In this document: piece by piece, positions 1 to 5,838 of the stretch
Numbering within the stretch: the first letter of the stretch is position 1
Layout of the letters: each line of letters opens with the position of its first letter
NCBI GenBank assembly: GCA_023396795.1
Contig: JAEWUY010000125.1
Span: 1-5,838, forward strand
Origin: Bacillota bacterium
Lineage (GTDB): Bacteria > Bacillota_I > Bacilli_A > RFN20 > CAG-826
Direction of reading: 5' to 3'
Length of the DNA stretch: 5,838 bases
The notes under the pieces: generated by a model
Seen by the model: the letters and a program-made list of their open reading frames with translations, nothing else
Databases searched by the model: none
Told to the model about the DNA's origin: nothing
Program-made: the position numbers and the translations under genes

Positions 1-1
1 A

Positions 2-466
2 CATATTTGTGCCTATCGCAACCGGAAAATTGGCTATATTTTTCAACACTACAATTTATTCGATAAGCAAAGTGCTTTGTTCAACGTTATTTTACCGTTG
101 TTAATTGATGGGCGCGGTATTGATAAAGCTTACGAGATGGGACGAATTTTGATGCGTGAATACGGCATGGAAGAGTTAGCAAATCAAGAGGTTGGCAAGC
201 TATCCGGCGGAGAAAAGCAACGCATTGCAGTATTAAGAGCTGTTATTAGCAATCCTAGCCTTGTTCTAGCTGACGAACCAACCGGGGCTTTGGATCGCCA
301 AAACGCTATTAAAACGATGGAGATGTTGCAGGAAATTTCGAAACAGAAAATTGTTATCGTTGTTTCTCATGATGTTGATTTAGCCAAAAATTACGCCTCG
401 CGTCACATCATTCTTCATAATGGCGCGATTGCTTTTGATAGTTTATTCAATGAAATTAAACAGTAA
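2..466 (+). CDS. ABC transporter ATP-binding protein, MacB/LolD-type (5' end cut off by window)
   Basis: This is the cytoplasmic ATPase subunit of an ABC exporter, which hydrolyses ATP to drive a MacB/FtsX-type permease. The reading frame is open back to the window edge, so 154 C-terminal residues are visible and roughly 70, including Walker A, are missing (family members are about 220-240 residues). Visible, numbered from the first full codon: Q-loop region GYIFQ (11-15), ABC signature LSGGEKQR (67-74), Walker B LVLADEP (87-93), D-loop ALD (96-98) and switch histidine in VSHD (His123). All the catalytic elements that can be seen are intact. LSGGEKQR and DEPTGALD are typical of the LolD/MacB/FtsE branch. 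Its last 17 bases overlap the next gene, a permease without its own ATPase domain, so the two are probably partners. The substrate cannot be read from the sequence. A role with an upstream permease outside the window is also possible. Confidence 0.93.
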   Translation, partial: HICAYRNRKIGYIFQHYNLFDKQSALFNVILPLLIDGRGIDKAYEMGRILMREYGMEELANQEVGKLSGGEKQRIAVLRAVISNPSLVLADEPTGALDRQNAIKTMEMLQEISKQKIVIVVSHDVDLAKNYASRHIILHNGAIAFDSLFNEIKQ

Positions 467-1835
467 CTGGCAAGATAAGTTTGTTTGGAACTACTTAAAA
501 TCCGATACCCCGAAAACGATTATTTTGTTTTGCTCGTGTCTAATTAGTTTTTGCTCGCTTCTCTTATCAAGTGGATTTTATGTTGGCAGCAACGAAGCAT
601 TAAACCACCTTTCAGAAAAAATACTAGATAGTTCTTCCTTTAACATATCAAAAAAAGAATACCTCAACACTCAAGATAGTTCAATTTCCCTGGTACGATC
701 GACTAGGCCTGAAGTCCAAGATTTATTATTTATTAATAATTATGTTTCAAACTATGTGCTTAGTAATGATTATTCTCGTCTTTTTCCCGGGAATTATAAG
801 TTAAAAGCTGGCGAGATTAATATCAGTGAAGTCACCTTCTGTCCTATATATAGTTTTCAAGAATTGTTCAGTTATCATGATTTGTTATGTGATGGAGATA
901 TTCCAAGGCAAGAAAGCATTAATTATGTGGCAATTAATAAGTCGTTCGCCGACTCGATATCATCTAATAACAATTCAGTTATCGGAACTCTCTTATGGTT
1001 GGAAATTCAATCACCAGTTACCTATCAAAACGACGATGGTCAATTTGTTGATGATGTTTTTCTTTTTCAGGGCGAAGTAATGATTAAGGCTGTATTTCAA
1101 GAATTGTCGTTTCTCAATACCCCAAAAATATTTTATTCTCTAGTTGCTTTAGAAAATTTATTAAGTAGTTACATACTGGAAGACATTAGTGATCTGCGAA
1201 ACGCTAATACATCGTGTGTTGAACTTTTTGATCTTCTTGGTAGCGACCATTATTTGCTTAATTATGGTTTAAATCTTTTTGCGCTTGATCAGGATAGTAT
1301 CGAAAAAATATCCATGCTTTCTTCTTTATTAGAAGAAAACGAATCATTCATTGCAATTGAATCACCGGCCATGATGATTAAACAATCCTATAGCCAATTA
1401 TCGTTAGCCACGATTTATTCGATGCTTGTTTTTGTTGTTATTGCTTTTATTGGCACTTGTTGCATCATGGGTATTGGCTCGTATTCAAACTATGTTGCAA
1501 AGAAAAAAGAATCGGCTATTTTGTCGACGCTTGGCGCCAGTAAGCGAAATATTCGTAGTATTTTTTTCTCGCAGTCGCTTTTTGTTTCGGTAAGCGCGGG
1601 TTTTGTTTCTATTATTTTGGCGATTATGTTAACAAAGCTCATAAATCCTTTTCTTGAAAATAATTTCATGACCAAGTCATTAATAAAAATACCTTTCAAT
1701 TACTTTTTGGGAATTCCATATGGCCTAATCATTTTTCTTTTGCTCATTTCTATTTTAATGAGTTTCTTATTCACTTCCCTTCCTTTGTCGATATATAAAG
1801 GATTGTCGCTTGCCGATGAGCTTCGAGATAACTAA
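450..1835 (+). CDS. MacB/FtsX-like ABC transporter permease
   Basis: This is a membrane subunit of an ABC exporter, 461 residues from the chosen ATG. Layout: short cytoplasmic N-terminus, TM1 about 23-46, an outer domain about 47-315, then TM2 about 318-345, TM3 about 371-400 and TM4 about 418-446. The cytoplasmic loop between TM2 and TM3 holds the FtsX-type coupling motif (351-370, with KKKES then LGASKRNIRS). The C-terminus, ending LADELRDN, resembles the P-x-(D/E)-x-LR end of the family. The outer domain contains a MacB-core-like stretch (about 147-185: GDIPRQ, then VAINKSFAD, then VIG). An alternative in-frame ATG at 420 would add ten hydrophobic residues. The ATG at 450 is preferred because it gives the usual short polar N-terminus and a smaller overlap. 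Neither start has a clear Shine-Dalgarno sequence, so translation is probably coupled to the ATPase upstream. The substrate is unknown. The outer domain has little recognisable similarity beyond the core motif. Confidence 0.87.
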   Translation: MKLNSNWQDKFVWNYLKSDTPKTIILFCSCLISFCSLLLSSGFYVGSNEALNHLSEKILDSSSFNISKKEYLNTQDSSISLVRSTRPEVQDLLFINNYVSNYVLSNDYSRLFPGNYKLKAGEINISEVTFCPIYSFQELFSYHDLLCDGDIPRQESINYVAINKSFADSISSNNNSVIGTLLWLEIQSPVTYQNDDGQFVDDVFLFQGEVMIKAVFQELSFLNTPKIFYSLVALENLLSSYILEDISDLRNANTSCVELFDLLGSDHYLLNYGLNLFALDQDSIEKISMLSSLLEENESFIAIESPAMMIKQSYSQLSLATIYSMLVFVVIAFIGTCCIMGIGSYSNYVAKKKESAILSTLGASKRNIRSIFFSQSLFVSVSAGFVSIILAIMLTKLINPFLENNFMTKSLIKIPFNYFLGIPYGLIIFLLLISILMSFLFTSLPLSIYKGLSLADELRDN

Positions 1836-4673
1836 ATGCTAAAAGTTAGTAATTTAACAAAAAAGTATGGAAATAGAAAGGTGCTTAATAATGTTTCCAT
1901 TTCTTTTCCCAAAAGTGGTTTTATAGCCATAGTTGGTCCTTCGGGGTGTGGAAAAACAACTCTTTTAAATATTATCGCGGGAATCGACATTCAATATGAA
2001 GGTCAAGTCGCTTTTAAAAATAGCTTAATCAAAGAGTTTTCAGCAGGGCAAAGAAGCAATTATCGTCTTATGAATCTTGGCTATGTTTTTCAAGATTTTC
2101 GTTTGTTTGAACTTGATACGGTCTATGACAACCTTCTATTGCCTCTTGAACAAGTTTCACAGGAAACAAAAAGTATCAAAAACCACTATTTAACGACAAT
2201 TCTTGATCTTGTTGGACTAAAAGATAAGAAAATGACGAAAGTGAATTTGCTTTCCGGTGGAGAAAAGCAACGCATCGCCATCGCTCGCGCATTAGTCAAT
2301 GATCCATCGTTAATATTATGTGACGAACCCACTGGATCGTTGGATGAGGAAAACGCCAACAGCATCATGAATTTACTTGTGGAAATTTCCGTGAAAAAGC
2401 TTGTAATTATGGTGACACATGACGAAGCAATTGCTGACAAGTATTGCCATCGAAAAATACGTCTAATTGATGGATCCATTGTTGAAAATGCATCGCTAAA
2501 GCACCTTGTTTTTAAAAGTAAAATGCGAGTTGGCAAAAACGGTAAAGGCAATACGCCAAGACCGATGCCAATACGAACGATGATTCGTCGCGCTTTTTCA
2601 ATTCTAAAAACGAGAAAATATCGACTCATTATTAATAATACAATGATGTCGCTTGGTCTTCTTGGAGTCGGACTGTCAATCATCATGGCCTTTTCCATCA
2701 ATCAGAAAATTGTTTCTGGTTTTTCCTCAATCATTAACGACAGAATGATTATTATGTCAAATAAATATGAAGATAATGGCATTATTAAAGGCTATAGTGC
2801 GAGTTATGAAAACGTTCTTGATATTAAAAATAAATATGCAGAATTCATCGATAGCATCGGTGTTTCATATGCTGTTAACTTTGAAACTTTCTTTCAAGAT
2901 CGTGACGAGTTGTTCATTTCCTCGACGAGTCATAAAATCATTTTGCCGCGGTTTACAAGTCGACAAATTAATGACTTTCTTTGGCTTGATAACAAGAACG
3001 AACATTATTTGGTTTACCCACAAACGCAAGCAACGTTAGAAGATGATTCGTTTGTCATAGGATTGCCATATAATGACATGGTCGGAATTTGTTATTCTTT
3101 AAAAGTACAAAGAAATTATCAATCTCTCGGTGATTATATTCGTATCAATAAACCACTGGTAACTTTAGGACTCGCTAATGATAGTTGGGGTTATGAAGAT
3201 GAGCAGATTTTTCATTTGGTTGGTGTTATAGAGACTGATGCACCAACCATATTTCATAGTAATCATTTGTGGAGTGAGTATGTTTTTCAAGAGAAAATGC
3301 GTTTGCCAAGCGTTGATGACGGAAATTATATTTTTCCTTGGGAAATAGCAAAAACCTATTTTGTGACAACAAGAAAAACGATCGAGGATTTTTTAGAAAA
3401 AGCTTTGCTCGAAAAAGCTCTTGGCGATTATATTTTCGAACTTGCCGGGAAAGAATTTCACCCAACAATCTGCCCGTTAAGTGGTCCATGTTTTAGCGAT
3501 CGCTTGCTTGTTTTTCATGTCGATAGCAACGCATTAAAGGTTTCGCAATTGGCGTCAATATTGAAGCGCGAAAGAAATCTTGCTAACTATACATACGCTA
3601 CGGAAGGTGGATATTATTATCATCCAGGATCTTTTATTGCGGGGTTTGCAAAAAATCTTTTGCTTTCATTTAGCGAAACTCAAATCGAACTGGCGATTGA
3701 TGGCGATAACCTAATAGATGAGGAAGCGAGCAATTTCGCAATGGAATTACCAGCTGGGGTTCTACAAGGTAGTTTTCACACCAGCCTAAGCGATGGTGTG
3801 GGCTTTTCAAGCGATATGTCGAAATTAATAATTGGCCATAAACCAGATAATCTTTCGGAAATAGTTGTTTCTGAAGGCTTAATGAAAAAACTTGGCTTCA
3901 CGAGCGAAATTATCGGCAAAACTATGCAAATTGCCGTTAATTATGAAAATATTGCCTATGATAATAATCGATTTGAAAAGCACTATTCCCTTTCGCAGGT
4001 AAATATTGTTGGTATTGCCAAAGGCGATCATATTTCACTGCATCATAATCCCTATTGGAGTATTGGTTTTTTCCAACTATACGCTGGAGTCAGTGCCTTT
4101 GAACTCATTCCAAAACACATCATTTTTGAAGTTGAAGATGGTGAGGATAGCAAGGTAGTAATTGATAATCTAATTAAAAGCTTTCCGGATTTTCGGTTTT
4201 CTAATCCAATGGCAAGTGTTCAAGAAGGAATTGACGAAACAATGAGCCTATTGCGAATCGTTTTATTATCTTTTTCTTCCCTAGCAATTATTACTTCGCT
4301 ATTTCTTTTCTTTCTCGTCATGTTTGTAACGATTGAGGAAAATAAAAATGATATTTTTTTAATGCATTACCTCGGAATCAGTAAAAGGGACATTCGTAAT
4401 TCATTTATTGTTTGTGGATTTCTTGTTTCTGGCTTTTCGTTTGCTTTAGCATCAATTGAAATCACAGTCTCAGATTTCGTTATCAATCATATTATTGCCG
4501 GATATCTTGGGACAAATATTCCTTATGTGTTTAATCCTGTTCCATTGTTGGCTATATTGTTTTTATCAATTTTTATGGCTTACAGTGCCACATATTTTGC
4601 ATTTCAAAAACATTATCATCAAGGTCAAAAAAAGGAGACATTTTTCATAAAAATTATAAAAAAAGATAGATAA
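1836..4673 (+). CDS. ABC transporter ATPase-permease fusion, MacB-like with enlarged outer domain
   Basis: This 945-residue protein carries both the motor and the membrane half of an ABC exporter. The ATPase domain (about 1-220) is complete: Walker A GPSGCGKTT (34-42), Q-loop Gln86, signature LSGGEKQR (139-146), Walker B LILCDEP (159-165), D-loop SLD (168-170) and switch His195. A basic linker (about 226-263) leads to TM1 (about 265-287), an outer region of about 515 residues (288-805), and TM2-TM4 (about 806-833, 854-876, 900-924). The FtsX-type cytoplasmic motif is at 841-856 (LGISKRDIRNSF). This is the MacB domain order, but MacB is about 650 residues, and the extra length lies in the outer region. 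A MacB-core-like motif is at 672-697 (IVVSEGLMKKLG, then IGKTM). The gene starts directly after the stop of the preceding permease (TAAATG) with only a weak GATGAG upstream, so coupled translation is likely. It probably pairs with the other permease in a heterodimer. The substrate is unknown. Confidence 0.92.
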   Translation: MLKVSNLTKKYGNRKVLNNVSISFPKSGFIAIVGPSGCGKTTLLNIIAGIDIQYEGQVAFKNSLIKEFSAGQRSNYRLMNLGYVFQDFRLFELDTVYDNLLLPLEQVSQETKSIKNHYLTTILDLVGLKDKKMTKVNLLSGGEKQRIAIARALVNDPSLILCDEPTGSLDEENANSIMNLLVEISVKKLVIMVTHDEAIADKYCHRKIRLIDGSIVENASLKHLVFKSKMRVGKNGKGNTPRPMPIRTMIRRAFSILKTRKYRLIINNTMMSLGLLGVGLSIIMAFSINQKIVSGFSSIINDRMIIMSNKYEDNGIIKGYSASYENVLDIKNKYAEFIDSIGVSYAVNFETFFQDRDELFISSTSHKIILPRFTSRQINDFLWLDNKNEHYLVYPQTQATLEDDSFVIGLPYNDMVGICYSLKVQRNYQSLGDYIRINKPLVTLGLANDSWGYEDEQIFHLVGVIETDAPTIFHSNHLWSEYVFQEKMRLPSVDDGNYIFPWEIAKTYFVTTRKTIEDFLEKALLEKALGDYIFELAGKEFHPTICPLSGPCFSDRLLVFHVDSNALKVSQLASILKRERNLANYTYATEGGYYYHPGSFIAGFAKNLLLSFSETQIELAIDGDNLIDEEASNFAMELPAGVLQGSFHTSLSDGVGFSSDMSKLIIGHKPDNLSEIVVSEGLMKKLGFTSEIIGKTMQIAVNYENIAYDNNRFEKHYSLSQVNIVGIAKGDHISLHHNPYWSIGFFQLYAGVSAFELIPKHIIFEVEDGEDSKVVIDNLIKSFPDFRFSNPMASVQEGIDETMSLLRIVLLSFSSLAIITSLFLFFLVMFVTIEENKNDIFLMHYLGISKRDIRNSFIVCGFLVSGFSFALASIEITVSDFVINHIIAGYLGTNIPYVFNPVPLLAILFLSIFMAYSATYFAFQKHYHQGQKKETFFIKIIKKDR

Positions 4674-4692
4674 AAGCGATTGGCAATGTTAT

Positions 4693-4698
4693 TATAAT
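4693..4698 (+). promoter_or_regulatory. possible -10 box for the cold-shock gene
   Basis: A perfect TATAAT lies 50 bases before the csp start codon and would place transcription start near 4705. No good -35 hexamer sits at 16-18 bases. TTGGCA at 4680-4685 looks like one but is only 7 bases away, which is too close. A second -10-like hexamer, TATACT (4720-4725), also lacks a -35. No terminator separates the exporter operon from csp, so some csp transcription could be read-through. Confidence 0.4.
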
Positions 4699-4701
4699 CG
4701 G

Positions 4702-4718
4702 GTGAGTTTATTGCTCAC
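4702..4718 (+). repeat. short inverted repeat in the csp leader
   Basis: GTGAG (4702-4706) and CTCAC (4714-4718) are perfect reverse complements. A T-G wobble extends the stem to 6 bp with a five-base loop. It is not followed by a T-run, so it is not a normal intrinsic terminator. If the -10 box at 4693-4698 is used, it would sit at the very 5' end of the csp mRNA and could be an operator half-site pair or a 5' stabilising or regulatory hairpin. Confidence 0.45.
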
Positions 4719-4733
4719 ATATACTATTGTAAG

Positions 4734-4744
4734 AAAGGTTAGGA
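4734..4744 (+). promoter_or_regulatory. tandem ribosome binding site of csp
   Basis: Two Shine-Dalgarno-like purine tracts precede the ATG at 4749: AAAGG (4734-4738, 10 bases away) and AGGA (4741-4744, 4 bases away). One is slightly far and the other slightly close, but together they clearly support the chosen start. They contrast with the exporter genes, which have no comparable site. Confidence 0.7.
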
Positions 4745-4748
4745 TTTC

Positions 4749-4946
4749 ATGAAGGGAACAGTCAAAATGTTCAATAAGGAAAAGGGTTACGGCTTCATTC
4801 ACACCGAAGAAAACACCGATGTCTTTTTCCATTATTCTTCCTTACTCATGGACGACTACAAATCCGCCGAAGTTGGCGAAAAAGTAGAATTCGATGTTGA
4901 GGAATCTGCTCGTGGCTTAAGAGCTGCGAACATCAAGAAGATTTAA
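4749..4946 (+). CDS. csp: cold-shock-domain protein (CspA/CspB family)
   Basis: This is a cytoplasmic single-domain RNA/ssDNA-binding protein of 65 residues, the usual length for bacterial Csps (65-70). Family members act as RNA chaperones that melt secondary structure and aid transcription and translation, often but not always induced by cold. The five-strand cold-shock domain spans the protein. RNP1 is KGYGFI (12-17), RNP2 is VFFHY (25-29), and the C-terminus GLRAANIKKI matches the family's G-x-x-AANV end. Aromatic binding residues Tyr14, Phe16, Phe26, Phe27, His28 and Tyr37 are kept. The nearly invariant tryptophan of the K-W-F-N motif is replaced by methionine (Met7, KMFN), so the ligand stacking surface lacks one aromatic ring. 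The gene has its own ribosome binding site and a strong terminator, so it forms a single-gene unit, with possible extra read-through from the exporter operon. Confidence 0.95.
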   Translation: MKGTVKMFNKEKGYGFIHTEENTDVFFHYSSLLMDDYKSAEVGEKVEFDVEESARGLRAANIKKI

Positions 4947-4972
4947 GTTAAAAATTAAGTCATTGAACATGT

Positions 4973-5004
4973 AAGCCCTAAGACAATTAGGGCTTTTTCT
5001 TTCT
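4973..5004 (+). terminator. intrinsic terminator after csp
   Basis: AAGCCCTAA (4973-4981) and TTAGGGCTT (4987-4995) form a perfect 9-bp stem with a five-base loop (GACAA). It is followed by a T-rich tail (TTTTTCTTT). The tail lies only on the + side, so it ends csp transcription and insulates ychF. It starts 27 bases after the csp stop codon. Confidence 0.9.
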
Positions 5005-5008
5005 CTTC

Positions 5009-5037
5009 TTACTATCTATCTTCGCTTGTTATATAAT
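5009..5037 (+). promoter_or_regulatory. ychF: probable ychF promoter
   Basis: A perfect TATAAT -10 box (5032-5037) lies 34 bases before the ychF ATG. TTACTA (5009-5014) at 17-base spacing is a weak -35 with three of six matches. Transcription would begin near 5044, giving a leader of about 28 bases. The strong terminator just upstream means ychF needs its own promoter here, which raises confidence. TGTTAT followed closely by ATAAT also occurs at the possible csp -10 (4687-4698). Confidence 0.6.
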
Positions 5038-5042
5038 AACAA
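5026..5042 (+). repeat. perfect inverted repeat overlapping the ychF -10 box
   Basis: TTGTTAT (5026-5032) and ATAACAA (5036-5042) are exact reverse complements around a three-base ATA centre, forming a 17-base dyad that contains the whole -10 box. The position fits a repressor operator, but the element is entirely A/T except one G and one C, so chance is a real alternative. Confidence 0.45.
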
Positions 5043-5059
5043 TGCTTAATTATGAATGT

Positions 5060-5066
5060 AGGTGAT
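5060..5066 (+). promoter_or_regulatory. ychF: ribosome binding site of ychF
   Basis: AGGTGAT lies five bases before the ATG at 5072. It fixes the start, which also matches the conserved YchF N-terminus (MPLKAGIVGLPNVGKST). Confidence 0.8.
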
Positions 5067-5071
5067 TACGT

Positions 5072-5838
5072 ATGCCATTAAAAGCCGGAATAGTTGGTTT
5101 ACCAAACGTTGGCAAGTCCACACTTTTTAATGCTATTACCAATTCTCGTGTTGAAGCCGCTAATTATCCATTTGCAACAATCAAACCAAATACAGGTGTG
5201 GTGGTTGTTCCTGATGAACGGCTGGAATACTTATCAAACCTCTTTAAACCCGAAAGAACGATACACGCTACTTTTGAATTTTATGATATCGCCGGCTTGG
5301 TTCGAGGCGCCTCCAAAGGAGAAGGGTTGGGAAACCAATTCCTTGCGCACATTCGCGAATGCGATGCCATCGTTCAAGTTGTTCGTTGCTTTGAATCGGC
5401 AGAAATAATCCACGTCGAAAATAACGTTGATCCACGTCGTGACATTGAAACAATTAACTATGAGTTAGCACTTGCTGATTTAGAAACAATTGATAAACGT
5501 ATTAGTAAAATTGAAAATAAGGCTCGTTTAGCTAAGGACAAAGAACTTGTTTATGAGATGTCTATTCTAAGTGTTATCAAAGAAAATCTTGAAAAAGGAA
5601 TTTCTGCCCGTAATTGCCCCTTAACAAGTGAACAAATCGCTTATGCGAACAAAAATTTTCAACTATTAACTTTAAAACCATTGATCTATGTCGCAAATGT
5701 CAGTGAAGAAGACTACGCCGATTTGAATAACGCCAAACACTATCAAGAAGTTATTCGTGTTGGCGGAGAAGAAAAAGCGCAAGTCATTCCAATTTTTTGT
5801 GAAATTGAATATCAATTATCACTCTTATCGAAAGAAGA
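5072..5838 (+). CDS. ychF: redox-regulated ATPase/GTPase YchF (OLA1 family), 3' end cut off by window
   Basis: YchF is a cytoplasmic Obg-related P-loop NTPase that prefers ATP, binds ribosomes and is linked to translation fidelity and stress responses. The window shows 255 of the usual 363-367 residues. Present: G1/P-loop GLPNVGKST (9-17), the conserved EAANYPFATI switch I region (28-37), G3 DIAG (72-75) continuing into RGASKGEGLGN, with hydrophobic Leu76 in place of the catalytic Gln as expected for HAS-type GTPases, and the OLA1-specific G4 variant NVSE (209-212) instead of NKxD, which explains ATP preference. A charged helical hairpin, probably the coiled coil, spans about 130-180. The C-terminal TGS domain lies beyond the window, and the frame is open to the last base, so nothing suggests a broken gene. 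It has its own promoter and ribosome binding site and is separated from csp by a terminator. Confidence 0.97.
   Translation, partial: MPLKAGIVGLPNVGKSTLFNAITNSRVEAANYPFATIKPNTGVVVVPDERLEYLSNLFKPERTIHATFEFYDIAGLVRGASKGEGLGNQFLAHIRECDAIVQVVRCFESAEIIHVENNVDPRRDIETINYELALADLETIDKRISKIENKARLAKDKELVYEMSILSVIKENLEKGISARNCPLTSEQIAYANKNFQLLTLKPLIYVANVSEEDYADLNNAKHYQEVIRVGGEEKAQVIPIFCEIEYQLSLLSKE

Noticed and set aside
77..79. TTG as the start codon of the first ATPase
   Set aside because: The same frame is open upstream to the window edge and encodes the Q-loop region GYIFQ, which is part of the ATPase domain. The true start is before the window.
420..422. ATG at 420 as the start of the permease gene
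   Set aside because: It would lengthen the overlap to 47 bases, has no ribosome binding site and adds ten hydrophobic residues not typical of the family N-terminus. The ATG at 450 fits better, though this is not certain.
209..2275. Exact 17-base direct repeat GGAGAAAAGCAACGCAT at 209-225 and 2259-2275
   Set aside because: Both copies encode the ABC signature GGEKQRI in paralogous ATPase domains. Conserved protein sequence and shared codon choice explain it, so it is not a recombination or mobile-element repeat.
2186..2701. Open frame of 171 codons on the minus strand
   Set aside because: It lies wholly within the ATPase and linker coding region of the fusion gene, shows no recognisable domain, and is a shadow of that gene.
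4631..4637. AAAGGAG as a ribosome binding site for a small gene after the exporter
   Set aside because: It lies inside the end of the fusion gene and no ATG, GTG or TTG follows at a usable distance with an open frame.
1..4673. Possible alternative genetic code (TGA as tryptophan, as in Mycoplasma)
   Set aside because: Tryptophans are TGG throughout and long frames contain no in-frame TGA, so the standard code is adequate.
4702..4718. Inverted repeat as the terminator of the exporter operon
   Set aside because: The stem is only 5-6 bp and is not followed by a run of T residues.
5094..5408. Open frame of 104 codons on the plus strand, and a minus-strand frame at 5268-5453
   Set aside because: Both overlap ychF, whose motifs are unmistakable in the frame starting at 5072. 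They are out-of-frame shadows.

Overview
The window is AT-rich and, apart from minor-strand shadow frames, carries genes only on the + strand. Every complete gene ends in TAA, and tryptophan is written TGG with no in-frame TGA, so the standard bacterial code applies. Low GC, a bacterial cold-shock protein with purine-rich ribosome binding sites, the YchF GTPase and MacB/FtsX-type permeases with a very large outer domain all suggest a Firmicutes/Mycoplasmatota-type bacterium (for example an uncultured Bacilli lineage). No ribosomal RNA or other marker is present to settle this, so the assignment is inference.

Positions 1-4673 hold a tightly packed ABC-exporter cassette. It contains the C-terminal two thirds of a stand-alone ATPase (cut by the window edge), a 461-residue four-helix MacB/FtsX-like permease whose start overlaps the ATPase end by 17 bases, and a 945-residue protein that fuses an N-terminal ATPase to a second four-helix permease and begins directly after the permease stop (TAAATG). 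The three products supply two nucleotide-binding domains and two non-identical permeases. That is the parts list for one asymmetric type VII (MacB/LolCDE-like) transporter, although gene 1 could instead serve something upstream. The substrate is unknown.

Positions 4674-4748 form a short spacer with a possible -10 box, a small inverted repeat and a tandem ribosome binding site. They lead into a one-gene unit encoding a 65-residue cold-shock-domain protein (4749-4946), which is closed by a strong intrinsic terminator (4973-5004). The protein has methionine where the family almost always has the RNA-stacking tryptophan.

Positions 5005-5071 carry a likely promoter whose -10 box lies inside a perfect 7-3-7 inverted repeat, then a good ribosome binding site. 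From 5072 to the window end runs the first 255 codons of ychF, a universally conserved translation-associated ATPase/GTPase, lacking its C-terminal TGS end only because the window stops. The csp and ychF genes appear to be housekeeping genes transcribed separately from the exporter. No tRNA, rRNA, CRISPR array, insertion sequence or other mobile element was recognised, and no stretch over 300 bases lacks a gene.
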